A program made the translations under genes and the position numbers. Below the pieces are notes generated by a model that did no database searches, was not told where the DNA came from, and saw only the letters and a list, made by a program, of their open reading frames with translations. This document shows, piece by piece, positions 1 to 7,117 of a DNA stretch of 42,769 bases. Origin of the DNA: Deltaproteobacteria bacterium (GTDB lineage: Bacteria > Desulfobacterota > Desulfobacteria > Desulfobacterales > JAFDCJ01); NCBI GenBank assembly GCA_019312835.1, contig JAFDCJ010000529.1, positions 1 to 42,769 of the forward strand. The letters run 5' to 3'. Position 1 is the first letter of the stretch. Each line of letters begins with the position of its first letter.

Positions 1-184
1 CGGAGGTGGGCGCATTCATGGCCCCCAGGATTCCCAGCAGGGTCGATTTGCCGGCGCCCGATTCCCCCATGATGCCAACGAATTCCCCTGCTTCAATCTT
101 AAAACTGATGTCGGCCACTGCCGCAACCGCTGCATCTCCTTTACCGTATTTCTTCACTAGCTTGTCTGCGATGATATAACTCAT
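1..184 (-). CDS. ABC transporter ATP-binding protein (N-terminal part, cut by window edge)
   Basis: The 61 visible residues start MSYIIADKLVKKYGKG and carry a Walker A motif (GESGAGKS, residues 40-47), so this is the nucleotide-binding subunit of an ABC transporter. It follows the FtsX-type permease at 438-1598 in the same direction and would power it, as in MacB/LolD-type pairs. The start ATG (184-182) is preceded by a GAGGT ribosome-binding site. The rest of the gene, including signature and Walker B motifs, lies outside the window. The family is clear; the transported substrate is not, though the DUF2318 neighbour points to an iron-uptake accessory system. Confidence 0.9.
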   Translation of the reverse strand, partial: MSYIIADKLVKKYGKGDAAVAAVADISFKIEAGEFVGIMGESGAGKSTLLGILGAMNAPTS

Positions 185-195
185 ATGGTACCTCA

Positions 196-392
196 TTCGA
201 ATTTAAGTTTTCTTCGAAATCCGAAGCACGAATGTCGAAATCCGAAACAAGCACAAATTATCCAAATTCAAATGACCCGAACGGGATTGGATTTTTAATC
301 TGGTAAAATGCAGCTTTGTTTCTGGCATTTTTATATTCGTATTTAGGATTTGTTTCGAATTTCGGTTTTCGAATTTCGAATTTTAAAAATTT
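196..392. repeat. AT-rich inverted-repeat stretch between permease and ATPase genes
   Basis: This gap is built from variants of TTCGAAATCCGAAAC and its complement. CGAAATCCGAAACAA at 236-250 pairs with TTGTTTCGAATTTCG at 350-364 with one mismatch, and further GAATTTCGAA units follow at 370-380. It sits inside what should be one operon. It looks like a dispersed noncoding repeat; no gene is seen in it. Confidence 0.5.
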
Positions 393-437
393 TAATATGC
401 TTTTAAATCATAGATTTAAAAAACATCCCTCAAATGG

Positions 438-1598
438 CTATAGTGCCCGTAATGCTTCATTGGGATCCAGCCTTGCTGCCATGAACGCCGGATAGGCGCT
501 CGATACCAAACCGACGACCAGGGCCGTAACAACAGCTCCCCCCGCCAGTTCTGGGCTAAAGGGAACCATTCCGGGGTGGCTTTCGCTAAACAGAGCCAGG
601 GCGGCCTTGGTAGCGCCGAAGCCTAACAAATAGCCGATGATGCCGGCCAGGCCCGAAACGATCACGGCCTCGGTGAAGATAATTTTCATCACGTGGCGTT
701 TGCGGAATCCGATGGCACGAAAGATGCCGATTTCATCGGTGCGCTCCCGCACGCTGCCCATCATTGTCACCAGCACGACCAGGCTGCCGATTAAAAGAAT
801 CACGCCGGAAATGCCGTAGGAAAATTTTTTAAACTGGGACAGGGTTTCCATGCGGCTTTTGACAACCTGCTGGATGGCCATCACCTTGGCGCCGGGCAAG
901 GCATCCGAGAGTTGTTTGACCATGTCCTCGATCGGGCAGTCCTTGCAGAGGGCCGCCACTTCCACCATTGACACCTGACCCTGTTTGTTGAAAATCGATT
1001 GGGCCGTACCAAGGGCGGTAAACGCGAGTTGATCATCCTGGGACCCGGTGGGTTGGAGTATGCCGGAGACCACCAGGTCGGTGTCGTTTATGTTCAGCCG
1101 GCTGCCCACCGACAGACCGAGTACCCGCGCGGCCTCCGCCCCCAGAATAATTTCGTCGTCACCCGGAAGGTCCCCCTGCTGCAGTTTCCACCAGGGTTTT
1201 AGGATTTGCGCAGCTTTAAAATCGACGCCGGCCATGAGCACTTTCTGTCGTCCCACCGGCGCCACCCCGAGAACCAGCGGACCCATGGCGGCAATGTTGG
1301 CTGAATTCTTGATGGTGCCCACCCGCGACAAATCTTTCTGGCGAATTTCCTCCATCTCAAAGGAGACACCGCCCAGCGAAAGACCGCCGTAGGAGAGCGC
1401 CAGGTTTTCGGTCTTGGGCACTATCAGGATATTGGCACCGTATTTCTCAAGCTTGTGATTGATGTCGTTGGTCATGGCCTCAACATAGCTGATGATGCCC
1501 ACCACCGTGGACACGCCGATGACGAGGCCGGCCAGAACGAAAGCGGCTTTGCCTTTGCGCCGCAACAGGTTTTTTATGGATATGGCGTTAAGGTTCAT
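438..1598 (-). CDS. FtsX-like ABC transporter permease (MacB/LolC type)
   Basis: A 386-residue membrane protein with MacB-type topology: one N-terminal transmembrane helix (about 18-40), a large extracytoplasmic domain (about 41-255), then three C-terminal helices (about 260-282, 308-332, 352-375). The end DPNEALRAL is typical of FtsX-type permeases, and RTDEIGIFRAIGFRKRHV after the second helix is the usual cytoplasmic coupling loop. The start is supported by an AAGGA site about 8 nt upstream. It lies between a DUF2318 gene and an ABC ATPase, all on the minus strand. Known context: DUF2318, FtsX permeases and an ATPase occur together in the iron-uptake locus of Campylobacter jejuni (Cj1660-Cj1663). 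A role in iron handling is inference from that arrangement. Confidence 0.88.
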   Translation of the reverse strand: MNLNAISIKNLLRRKGKAAFVLAGLVIGVSTVVGIISYVEAMTNDINHKLEKYGANILIVPKTENLALSYGGLSLGGVSFEMEEIRQKDLSRVGTIKNSANIAAMGPLVLGVAPVGRQKVLMAGVDFKAAQILKPWWKLQQGDLPGDDEIILGAEAARVLGLSVGSRLNINDTDLVVSGILQPTGSQDDQLAFTALGTAQSIFNKQGQVSMVEVAALCKDCPIEDMVKQLSDALPGAKVMAIQQVVKSRMETLSQFKKFSYGISGVILLIGSLVVLVTMMGSVRERTDEIGIFRAIGFRKRHVMKIIFTEAVIVSGLAGIIGYLLGFGATKAALALFSESHPGMVPFSPELAGGAVVTALVVGLVSSAYPAFMAARLDPNEALRAL

Positions 1599-1727
1599 AA
1601 GGTAATCCTTGTCGATTCTTTAGTTTTATGAAGAGGCCACTGCGAACAGCATCTATTCCAATCTTCCGGTATGCCAGAAGGCAGAAAGCCCCACCCTTTA
1701 AACTTGTATGAAATTAATTGGTATAGA

Positions 1728-2288
1728 CTATACTTTCCCAGAAAAATTGAAGTATTGCTTGCCTTCCAGGATGTCTTTGACCTGGATGACGAGTTTGTCG
1801 TTTTGAACCATGCGCTTGAGAGGCGCCGGATTACAGCCGCCCTTGACCTCGTTGACACGAATCGAGGCAAACCGGCGTCCGCAGTTGCGACAGACCATGT
1901 AATCCCCTTCCTGGTAATAACCCTTGCCCGCCGGCCAGCAAACATCACAGGCATCAAAGGCGGCCCGGTGAATGCCGTCCGAGCTTTTGAGGATAAAATA
2001 GCGGATGGTAAAATTCCCGTCCTTGTGTTCAAAATGACGCGCTTTGCCGTCCTCAAACAGGCTGAGCGGAAAAGTCACAGCGGTGCTGCCGGTTGCCGAA
2101 GGGGCAGCGGCCGTGACAGTTTGGACCCTTCCGCCCTGGTTTACATAAAAAACGGCTGCTGCGATAATGAGGACGGCCCCGATAACAGCCACAAACAGCG
2201 GCAGACGTCTCTTTTTCTCGGTTCCAAGAACAGCTGCTTTCTTGGCAGCAATTTTATCCTGATTCATTTGCTTTCTTTTCTTAGACAT
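1728..2288 (-). CDS. DUF2318 Fe-S/metal-binding membrane protein
   Basis: A 186-residue protein with a basic N-terminus, one transmembrane helix (about 30-49) and an extracytoplasmic C-terminal domain. That domain shows the DUF2318 cysteine pattern: DACDVCWPAGKGY (C114, C117), MVCRNCGRRF (C133, C136) and GGCNP (C152). The family is annotated as Fe-S-containing or metal-binding and is found beside FTR1/P19-type iron transport and FtsX ABC genes. A GTG lies three codons upstream, but AAGGAG sits 8 nt before the ATG at 2288, which decides the start (MSKKRKQ). The two genes downstream are the FtsX permease and the ATPase. Family assignment is good; the exact role is not established. Confidence 0.85.
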   Translation of the reverse strand: MSKKRKQMNQDKIAAKKAAVLGTEKKRRLPLFVAVIGAVLIIAAAVFYVNQGGRVQTVTAAAPSATGSTAVTFPLSLFEDGKARHFEHKDGNFTIRYFILKSSDGIHRAAFDACDVCWPAGKGYYQEGDYMVCRNCGRRFASIRVNEVKGGCNPAPLKRMVQNDKLVIQVKDILEGKQYFNFSGKV

Positions 2289-2307
2289 AATATGCACTCC
2301 TTCTCAA

Positions 2308-2339
2308 CGTATCGTTGGGTTCTGATAGATCGTATCGTT
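2308..2339. promoter_or_regulatory. Direct repeats of CGTATCGTT upstream of the DUF2318 gene
   Basis: The 9-mer CGTATCGTT occurs at 2308-2316 and again at 2331-2339 (AACGATACG on the coding strand), 23 bp apart, within 60 bp upstream of the DUF2318 start. Spacing of about two helical turns suits a regulator-binding site. No regulator is assigned. Confidence 0.3.
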
Positions 2340-2436
2340 AGCGTGGATCGGTATTATTGATTTAGGATACAAGTGTGCCGCGGCTTGGACTTGCATCTTA
2401 TGAGAGGTGGCGGGTAATCGCCCGCACGGGGGGTGT

Positions 2437-2868
2437 TCAACTGAGAAAGGACAGATTTTGAAGATACAGGGGTGGTGGGCGAAATTTATCCTGCGCCCTT
2501 TGGGCAAAAGTATGTCCCCGGAATCCATGGCGATCAATCCATCCATCGGAAATATGGCCGGCCGGCCCGACGCCGGTTGGCAGGTGTCTTGCTGAAGAGG
2601 TCAGGGAAATCTCGGGTAATTGGACCTCGGTGGCGGCGACCAGATCACATGGCATTTGCGAGGATCCGGAACAGCAGTCCATGGAAGACCGTATCTGTTC
2701 CTTGGGGGCATGGTGCCGCGTGGTCGGTTCGCTCAGGCAGCAGCATTTCATGCCACAACCCAGAGCCGCCATTGCGCCGGCAGCCATTAAGCTCGCCCCC
2801 AACGTTAGGGCCAACCCAAGGCAGATGGCTTTCAGGATCAATCTATTTCCAGACACAACCCTTTTCAT
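2437..2868 (-). CDS. Small Cys-rich secreted protein, function unknown
   Basis: A 143-residue ORF with a good signal peptide (basic start, hydrophobic LILKAICLGLALTLGASL, cleavage near AMA-A). Right after it comes a cysteine cluster, LGCGMKCCC, then MDCCSGSSQMPC, so the mature N-terminal half could bind metal or form disulfides. It ends in PPPLYLQNLSFLS. No known domain is recognised. It lies upstream of the DUF2318 gene in the same direction, suggesting an exported metal-binding partner of that system, which is inference. The ribosome-binding site is weak. A shadow ORF runs opposite, but only this frame has a signal peptide. Confidence 0.6.
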   Translation of the reverse strand: MKRVVSGNRLILKAICLGLALTLGASLMAAGAMAALGCGMKCCCLSEPTTRHHAPKEQIRSSMDCCSGSSQMPCDLVAATEVQLPEISLTSSARHLPTGVGPAGHISDGWIDRHGFRGHTFAQRAQDKFRPPPLYLQNLSFLS

Positions 2869-3142
2869 AGTGAATTAGTATACATTAAGTATTTTCCCCA
2901 TGTCAACAGATTTTGATCAAAAATTTTCCAAACGCCAAAATAATCCGACCAGGGAAGCAGGCCGGAACGGACGCCAAAACTCTTTACAAGGGGGGGGTTC
3001 GTATTTATATTTACAGCAAATTTTAACAGCGGCCGGAAGCCGGAATCGGCGGGCAACCTGCTGTAAAACCTCTAAAAAATATCGGATATAAACGCACCAT
3101 CATCATAAATCAGATTATTTCCATTAAATGAAAGGATCAAAA

Positions 3143-3619
3143 ATGAGTTACGATTTTAATGCAGATGATGTATTGGAAATCGCCGAACAGCTCGAGAGAA
3201 ACGGGGGTAAATTTTATCGCACCGCCGCCGAAAGCACGACCGACCCGGCCAACAAGAAATTCCTGCTGGAACTGGCGGCAATGGAAGACCAGCATGAGGA
3301 AACGTTTAAAGCCATACGGGCCGAATTGTCCGCCCGAGAAAAAGCATCGACCGTATTTGACCCCAACGGCGAGGCCGCATTGTATTTACGCGCACTCGCA
3401 GACACGCGCGTCTTCTATGAAAAAGAGATTGACGTGAGTTCCATGAAAGCCATTCTAAAATCCGCCATCACGGCGGAAAAGGACTCCATCGTATTCTATT
3501 TGGGAATGAAAGAAGCCGTCGCTGAAAGCCTGGGTAAGGGAAGGCTTGATCACATAATCAAAGAGGAAATGGGGCACATCAAGTTGCTGAGCAGCAAGCT
3601 TGTTCAGTATAAAGAATAG
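3143..3619 (+). CDS. Ferritin-like rubrerythrin-family diiron protein (no rubredoxin domain)
   Basis: A 158-residue four-helix-bundle protein. Diiron ligand candidates are visible: E18 in helix 1, E48 with H51 (MEDQHEE), E112 (AEKDSIVFYLGM) and E142 with H145 (EEMGHIKLL), the E/ExxH pattern of rubrerythrins. The C-terminal rubredoxin domain of classical rubrerythrin is absent, so it needs a separate electron donor. Likely a peroxide-reducing or iron-storing protein of the cytoplasm. The ATG at 3143 is preferred to one at 3128 because AAAGGA (3131-3136) precedes it. It is monocistronic, ending in a long palindromic element shared with the convergent Crp/Fnr gene. Confidence 0.85.
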   Translation: MSYDFNADDVLEIAEQLERNGGKFYRTAAESTTDPANKKFLLELAAMEDQHEETFKAIRAELSAREKASTVFDPNGEAALYLRALADTRVFYEKEIDVSSMKAILKSAITAEKDSIVFYLGMKEAVAESLGKGRLDHIIKEEMGHIKLLSSKLVQYKE

Positions 3620-3762
3620 AACTCACCTCATAAATGCGTCCTGGGGCCCATGGCTGTGTTGCGGTGCGGTTCAAAATGCTCACATACTGGCGTGTATGCT
3701 CCGCTTTTGAACCACCCCGCGCCTGGCCATGAACCCTAATCCACAATTCTGAGATGAGTTCT
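3618..3762. repeat. Long palindromic element, copy 1 (bidirectional terminator-like)
   Basis: This 145 bp imperfect palindrome has outer arms AGAACTCA (3618-3625) and TGAGTTCT (3755-3762), inner arms GGTTCAAAA (3668-3676) and TTTTGAACC (3705-3713), and a centre CATAC-(6)-GTATG. It fills the gap between the convergent rubrerythrin and Crp/Fnr genes and overlaps the rubrerythrin stop codon. A second copy with the same core lies at 18154-18296, also between convergent genes. Confidence 0.8.
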
Positions 3763-3836
3763 AAAATACCCTATAATTTATACGGCCATGGTAAATGTTG
3801 GATCAATCTCAGATGCATTAATGTTACGGGTAGCAA

Positions 3837-4526
3837 TCATTCGACATCTTTACCATATTCGGCGAGGTCTTCCAGGCCGTCGCGATCAAGCAAGGTGATG
3901 TTCTTTCCTTCGACCCGGATTAAATGCGTTTGAGAAAGTTTGGCAAACACACGGGACAGGGTTTCTGGAATCGTTCCCAGAATGCTGGCGAGCTGGCCCT
4001 TGGAAATTTTGAGGGTTACCGCCTCGCCTTGACCCTGTTCATCGGCAAGGTGGATGAGGTAGGACGCCAGACGCGCCGGCATTTCTTTGAGGGACAGATT
4101 TTCAATCTGCACGGCAAACAACCGCAGTTTGCGTGACATTTCGGACAGCATGTTCAGCGCCAGGGAAGGATTGGCCGTAATCAATTCGACAATGGCGGCT
4201 CGGGGGAAAAACCACACCCTGGCCTTGTCAATTGCCTGTGCATTGGCAGGAAAACTCTGGCCGGCAAAAACAGGAACTTCCCCAAAGGGTTGGCCCGGTC
4301 CGAAAATATGCAGAATCTGCTCTTTTCCCTCGGCTGAGACTTTAAACACCTTAACCCGGCCTTCAGCGATGACAAAAAATCCCTTGCCCTCATCTCCCTC
4401 TGAAACCACCATTTCACCCTTGTTGATCTGCTTCTCGATGGCAATATTTTTGATGGCTTGCAGCTGGTCCGGGGGAAGACCGTTGAACAGGGGAATGGTT
4501 GCAATGACATCCAGATTTTTTTTCAT
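3837..4526 (-). CDS. Crp/Fnr family transcriptional regulator
   Basis: A 229-residue protein with an N-terminal cyclic-nucleotide-binding-like beta barrel (about 10-125), a dimerisation helix (about 126-150) and a Crp-type winged helix (about 155-220). The recognition helix reads TIPETLSRVF, with the E-x-x-S-R pattern that in E. coli FNR reads TTGAT half-sites. There is no N-terminal cysteine cluster, so it is not an oxygen-sensing Fe-S FNR; ligand sensing through the barrel (HcpR/Dnr-like) is more likely. A palindrome TTGATTTAAGTCAA lies 24 bp upstream of its start, consistent with autoregulation and control of the divergent HD gene. The effector is unknown. Confidence 0.88.
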   Translation of the reverse strand: MKKNLDVIATIPLFNGLPPDQLQAIKNIAIEKQINKGEMVVSEGDEGKGFFVIAEGRVKVFKVSAEGKEQILHIFGPGQPFGEVPVFAGQSFPANAQAIDKARVWFFPRAAIVELITANPSLALNMLSEMSRKLRLFAVQIENLSLKEMPARLASYLIHLADEQGQGEAVTLKISKGQLASILGTIPETLSRVFAKLSQTHLIRVEGKNITLLDRDGLEDLAEYGKDVE

Positions 4527-4549
4527 AATATTTCTTTTTATGTAAAGTT

Positions 4550-4563
4550 TTGATTTAAGTCAA
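4550..4563. promoter_or_regulatory. FNR-type palindrome between crp/fnr and HD-domain genes
   Basis: TTGATTTAAGTCAA reads TTGAT-N4-GTCAA, one mismatch from the FNR consensus TTGAT-N4-ATCAA. It lies in the 132 bp divergent gap, 24 bp from the Crp/Fnr start and 96 bp from the HD start. The divergent regulator has the E-x-x-S-R recognition helix that reads TTGAT in FNR. Confidence 0.55.
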
Positions 4564-4658
4564 GGCATCGGATGTATGCATACGCTAATCTATCAGACAT
4601 CATAAGAAATCTAAAGGGCTGACATCAGCCTTTTATCGCCAAGCGAAAGGAATTCATC

Positions 4659-5387
4659 ATGAAATGTCCCGGACAAGATACCCAATACTGGCAAGAAGGG
4701 GCAATTTTCGACGTCAAATGCCCGCAGTGCAGTCACGGTGTGGAATTTTTTAAAGACGACACCACCCGCAAGTGCGGCAACTGCGGTCATCGGTTTCTCA
4801 ATCCCAAAATGGATTTTGGCTGCGCTTCTTACTGCCAGTATGCCGAGCAGTGCATCGGGGATTTACCGCCGGAACTTTTGGCCCAAAAAGAAGATTTGCT
4901 GAAGGACCGCGTGGCCATAGAAATGAAAAAGCATTTTAAAAGTGATTTCAAAAGAATCGGTCACGCCTCCCGGGTGGCTCGCTATGCCGAGAGGATCGGC
5001 AAAAGCGAGGGCGGCAACATGGCCGTGATCCTTTCCGCGGCCTATCTGCATGACATTGGCATCGTGGCGGCTGAAAAAAAATATAACAGCAGCGCACCGG
5101 AATACCAGCACATGGAAGGCCCCCCCATTGCCAGGGAGATTTTGATCAAGTTAGGGGCCAAGGAAGAACTCATCGATGAGGTATGCGACATCATCGGCCA
5201 TCACCACCAGCCGCGCGAAGACGATAGCCTGAATTTCAAAGTGGTATACGATGCCGATCTGGTGGAAAACACGGATGAAATGCAAAAAGAAAACCCCATC
5301 GAGCCTGAAAAGATGGCCGCCAGGATCGATAAATTATTCCTGACCAAAAGCGGCCGCGAGGTTGCCAGAGAGGTGCTGCTGCCCTGA
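4659..5387 (+). CDS. HD-domain phosphohydrolase-like protein with N-terminal zinc ribbon
   Basis: A 242-residue cytoplasmic protein. The N-terminus has a Cys4 zinc ribbon (C21-x2-C24, C39-x2-C42) followed by C55, C59 and C65. Residues about 95-220 are an HD domain: H102 (GHASRVARYA), H131-D132 (LHDIG), H181-H182 (IGHHHQ) and D198 (YDADL), all metal ligands of the superfamily. HD domains hydrolyse phosphate esters, often of nucleotides; the substrate is unknown. AAAGGA precedes the ATG. It is divergent from the Crp/Fnr gene across an FNR-like palindrome, suggesting shared control, and is followed after 103 bp by a ferredoxin-like gene. Confidence 0.8.
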   Translation: MKCPGQDTQYWQEGAIFDVKCPQCSHGVEFFKDDTTRKCGNCGHRFLNPKMDFGCASYCQYAEQCIGDLPPELLAQKEDLLKDRVAIEMKKHFKSDFKRIGHASRVARYAERIGKSEGGNMAVILSAAYLHDIGIVAAEKKYNSSAPEYQHMEGPPIAREILIKLGAKEELIDEVCDIIGHHHQPREDDSLNFKVVYDADLVENTDEMQKENPIEPEKMAARIDKLFLTKSGREVAREVLLP

Positions 5388-5490
5388 TCCGCCGGGCCGC
5401 GGACAGGTTGGGATTCAGTATTAAAAATTTTGTTATTATCAAGCTTAAATTTTCGAAAATCAAATCTAACACCAAAAATAAGGAGAAATC

Positions 5491-6267
5491 ATGAAGGTTG
5501 TACGCAAAATAATACAAATCGATGAAGAGCTGTGTGATGGTTGCGGTAACTGCGTCCCGTCCTGCGCTGAAGGCGCCCTGGAAATTATAGACGGCAAGGC
5601 CAAGGTGATCGCGGATCTGTATTGCGACGGATTGGGGGCCTGCCTGGGCGAGTGCCCCGTCGGCGCGCTGAAGATTGTCGAGCGTGAAGCCGATGAATTC
5701 GACGAGGAAGCCGTAGAAGAGCTCCTGGCGCAAAAAAAGGAGGAAGCGCCAAGGGCAATGCCGATGGCATCCGGCGGGTGTCCGTCCGCCAGACTGCAGA
5801 CCTTTGGATCGCCGGCAGCAGAAACGGCATCGGATCCCTGCGGGTGTGCGAACCAGCCGGCGGCCCTGGATGCATCCGAATCAGCTCTTTCCCATTGGCC
5901 GGTTCAAATCATGCTGGTCCCACCGACGGCACCGTTTTTGAAAGGCGCAGACCTGCTCGTCCTGGCAGATTGCGTACCGGTTGCCTATCCCAGTCTGCAC
6001 GAAAATTTCCTCAAAGGCAAAGCGGTTATGATGGGTTGTCCGAAATTTGATGACGCCCAGCATTATATTGAAAAATTTGCTCAAATTTGCACGCAATCCG
6101 GTATTAAGAGCATCACATCCGTGGTCATGGAAGTCCCGTGCTGTTCGGCCCTTCCGGTGATCGTAAAAAAGGGCATGGCGCTTTCCGGGGTTCAGATCCC
6201 CATGGAAGAGGTGGTCATCAGCACCAGAGGCAAAGTTCTCGAGCGCCGTCAGGTTCAGGCAGCATAA
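5491..6267 (+). CDS. 4Fe-4S ferredoxin-domain protein
   Basis: A 258-residue protein starting with a two-cluster ferredoxin domain: C15-x2-C18-x2-C21-x3-C25, then C45, C51, C55 in YCDGLGACLGECP, where the second cysteine of the second motif is replaced by Leu48. The middle (about 85-115) is low-complexity with clustered cysteines (SGGCPS, DPCGCAN). The C-terminal half (about 125-258) has further conserved-looking cysteines (LADCVPV, MGCPKF, VPCCSALPVI). Proteins of this layout are often found near Crp/Fnr or hybrid-cluster-protein genes; no hcp is seen here. A redox or metal-centre role is likely but undefined. AAGGAG precedes the ATG. Confidence 0.78.
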   Translation: MKVVRKIIQIDEELCDGCGNCVPSCAEGALEIIDGKAKVIADLYCDGLGACLGECPVGALKIVEREADEFDEEAVEELLAQKKEEAPRAMPMASGGCPSARLQTFGSPAAETASDPCGCANQPAALDASESALSHWPVQIMLVPPTAPFLKGADLLVLADCVPVAYPSLHENFLKGKAVMMGCPKFDDAQHYIEKFAQICTQSGIKSITSVVMEVPCCSALPVIVKKGMALSGVQIPMEEVVISTRGKVLERRQVQAA

Positions 6268-6335
6268 GAAAAAGGTTCAGGATCTACAGGGTCGATCGTC
6301 AAGAGGCTTGGAGGCTTCCCGGCCTCTTGACGTAA

Positions 6336-6362
6336 TAGGTCCTATAAGACCTATACGACCGA
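6336..6362 (+). repeat. Three 9-bp tandem units
   Basis: GGTCCTATA, AGACCTATA and CGACCGATA follow one another, giving a 9-bp period just before the heptamer array. Confidence 0.55.
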
Positions 6363-6372
6363 TAGCCCTCCG

Positions 6373-6463
6373 GCCTCTGTCATCCGTCCTCTGTCTTCTG
6401 TCCTCTGTCCTCTGTCTTCTAACTTCTGTCCTCTGCCCTCTGCCCTCTGTCCTCTGTCCTCTG
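6373..6463 (+). repeat. Heptamer tandem repeat array (TCCTCTG/TCTTCTG)
   Basis: About 90 bp of degenerate 7-bp units (TCCTCTG, TCTTCTG, CCCTCTG), a pure polypyrimidine-biased strand. The period is visible by eye across the stretch, with one interruption (AACTTCTG). It is probably prone to slippage; no function is evident. Confidence 0.85.
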
Positions 6464-6558
6464 TATTATGATACACTTCTGTCCCGAAAATTAACCTGAG
6501 ACTGTATTGCAAAACTTTTTTTACTGTGATATTGAGCGATTATCTTGCAGAAAGCCTG

Positions 6559-6574
6559 AAAATAGGCCTATTTT
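6559..6574. promoter_or_regulatory. Perfect 16-bp palindrome upstream of the oxygen-defence cluster
   Basis: AAAATAGGCCTATTTT is a perfect palindrome, 211 bp upstream of the first small gene of the cluster. It could be an operator, but no regulator can be assigned. Confidence 0.35.
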
Positions 6575-6785
6575 ATTGCATTCGCATGTATCGCAAATTT
6601 ACCTGACGAATTACCCGGCATCGGATTCTTGAGGCCAAACGATCCTGTAACATTCTGATAATAAGCCAACTACATAATAATACGGCTGCGCCCACACTCC
6701 TGGCACAAAATTTGAAATTGATTCGCGCAAGTTAACTCGCACACGGCTATCCTACAGGGGCCCTGCGACAGGAGAGTGAAACAGC

Positions 6786-6995
6786 TTGAAACCTTGCAAC
6801 CTGCACATAGCGAAAACATTAAAACTTGTTCGGGAAATGATGGAACTTGCAGATCAAGGCGACGCCGATCGGGAAGACAACGGTTGCGGCATACTTTACG
6901 GCGTTTTGCGCGACTCTGCCTACAAGCTAAAAAAGCTGGCTGAAGATGAAAAGGCCAATCACATTTTGAAGGGCTGGTGGCCGGAAAAGGAATGA
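6786..6995 (+). CDS. Small conserved-looking protein of unknown function
   Basis: A 69-residue soluble, charged, helix-rich protein ([19 protein letters not shown]...) ending in [11 protein letters not shown]. It probably starts at TTG 6786: an in-frame stop lies at 6777-6779 and AGGAG at 6770-6774 is 11 nt upstream. A later ATG at about 6837 is possible. No domain is recognised. It is the first gene of the oxygen-defence cluster, 122 bp before rubrerythrin, which suggests but does not prove a stress role. Confidence 0.6.
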   Translation: MKPCNLHIAKTLKLVREMMELADQGDADREDNGCGILYGVLRDSAYKLKKLAEDEKANHILKGWWPEKE

Positions 6996-7045
6996 CTATT
7001 GAAGAATGGTGGAATCGCTTCGCCCTGTTTTTTTTATCACTAACA

Positions 7046-7083
7046 AGAAGCTGGTTCAAAGTTGCAATTTTGAAACAGCTTCT
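7046..7083. repeat. AGAAGCTGTTTCAAAA inverted repeat, minimal copy
   Basis: AGAAGCTGGTTCAAAGTT and AATTTTGAAACAGCTTCT form an 18 bp stem with two mismatches and a 2 nt centre. It lies just before the rubrerythrin ribosome-binding site. The arms match the ends of the longer elements at 11007-11107 and 11395-11545, so this looks like a copy without the internal part. Confidence 0.65.
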
Positions 7084-7117
7084 AATCAAGCAAAAAATTT
7101 TCAGGAGGTTAAAACAA

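Larger units (their letters stand above)
6268..6785. other. 518 bp intergenic region with simple repeats and a palindrome
   Basis: No gene is supported here; the 6308-6499 ORF is only the translation of the heptamer array. The region holds three 9-bp units at about 6336-6362, a TCCTCTG-type array at 6373-6463 and a perfect 16 bp palindrome at 6559-6574. The promoter of the downstream oxygen-defence genes should lie in the AT-rich part after 6490. Confidence 0.6.

Noticed and set aside
5385-5490. Possible UGA read-through of the HD-domain gene
   Set aside because: The frame after the TGA stays open for a while, but there is no cysteine or SECIS-like hairpin near it and the protein is already full length.
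6373-6463. Heptamer array considered as a CRISPR array
   Set aside because: The units are 7 bp without spacers; no cas genes are present in the window.
6308-6499. 63-residue ORF over the heptamer array
   Set aside because: It translates only the simple repeat (LSSVLCLLSSVLC-like) and lacks a ribosome-binding site.
7001-7117. Upstream extension of rubrerythrin to 6977
   Set aside because: AGGAGG at 7103 precedes ATG 7118, and the extension overlaps the preceding gene and the repeat hairpin.
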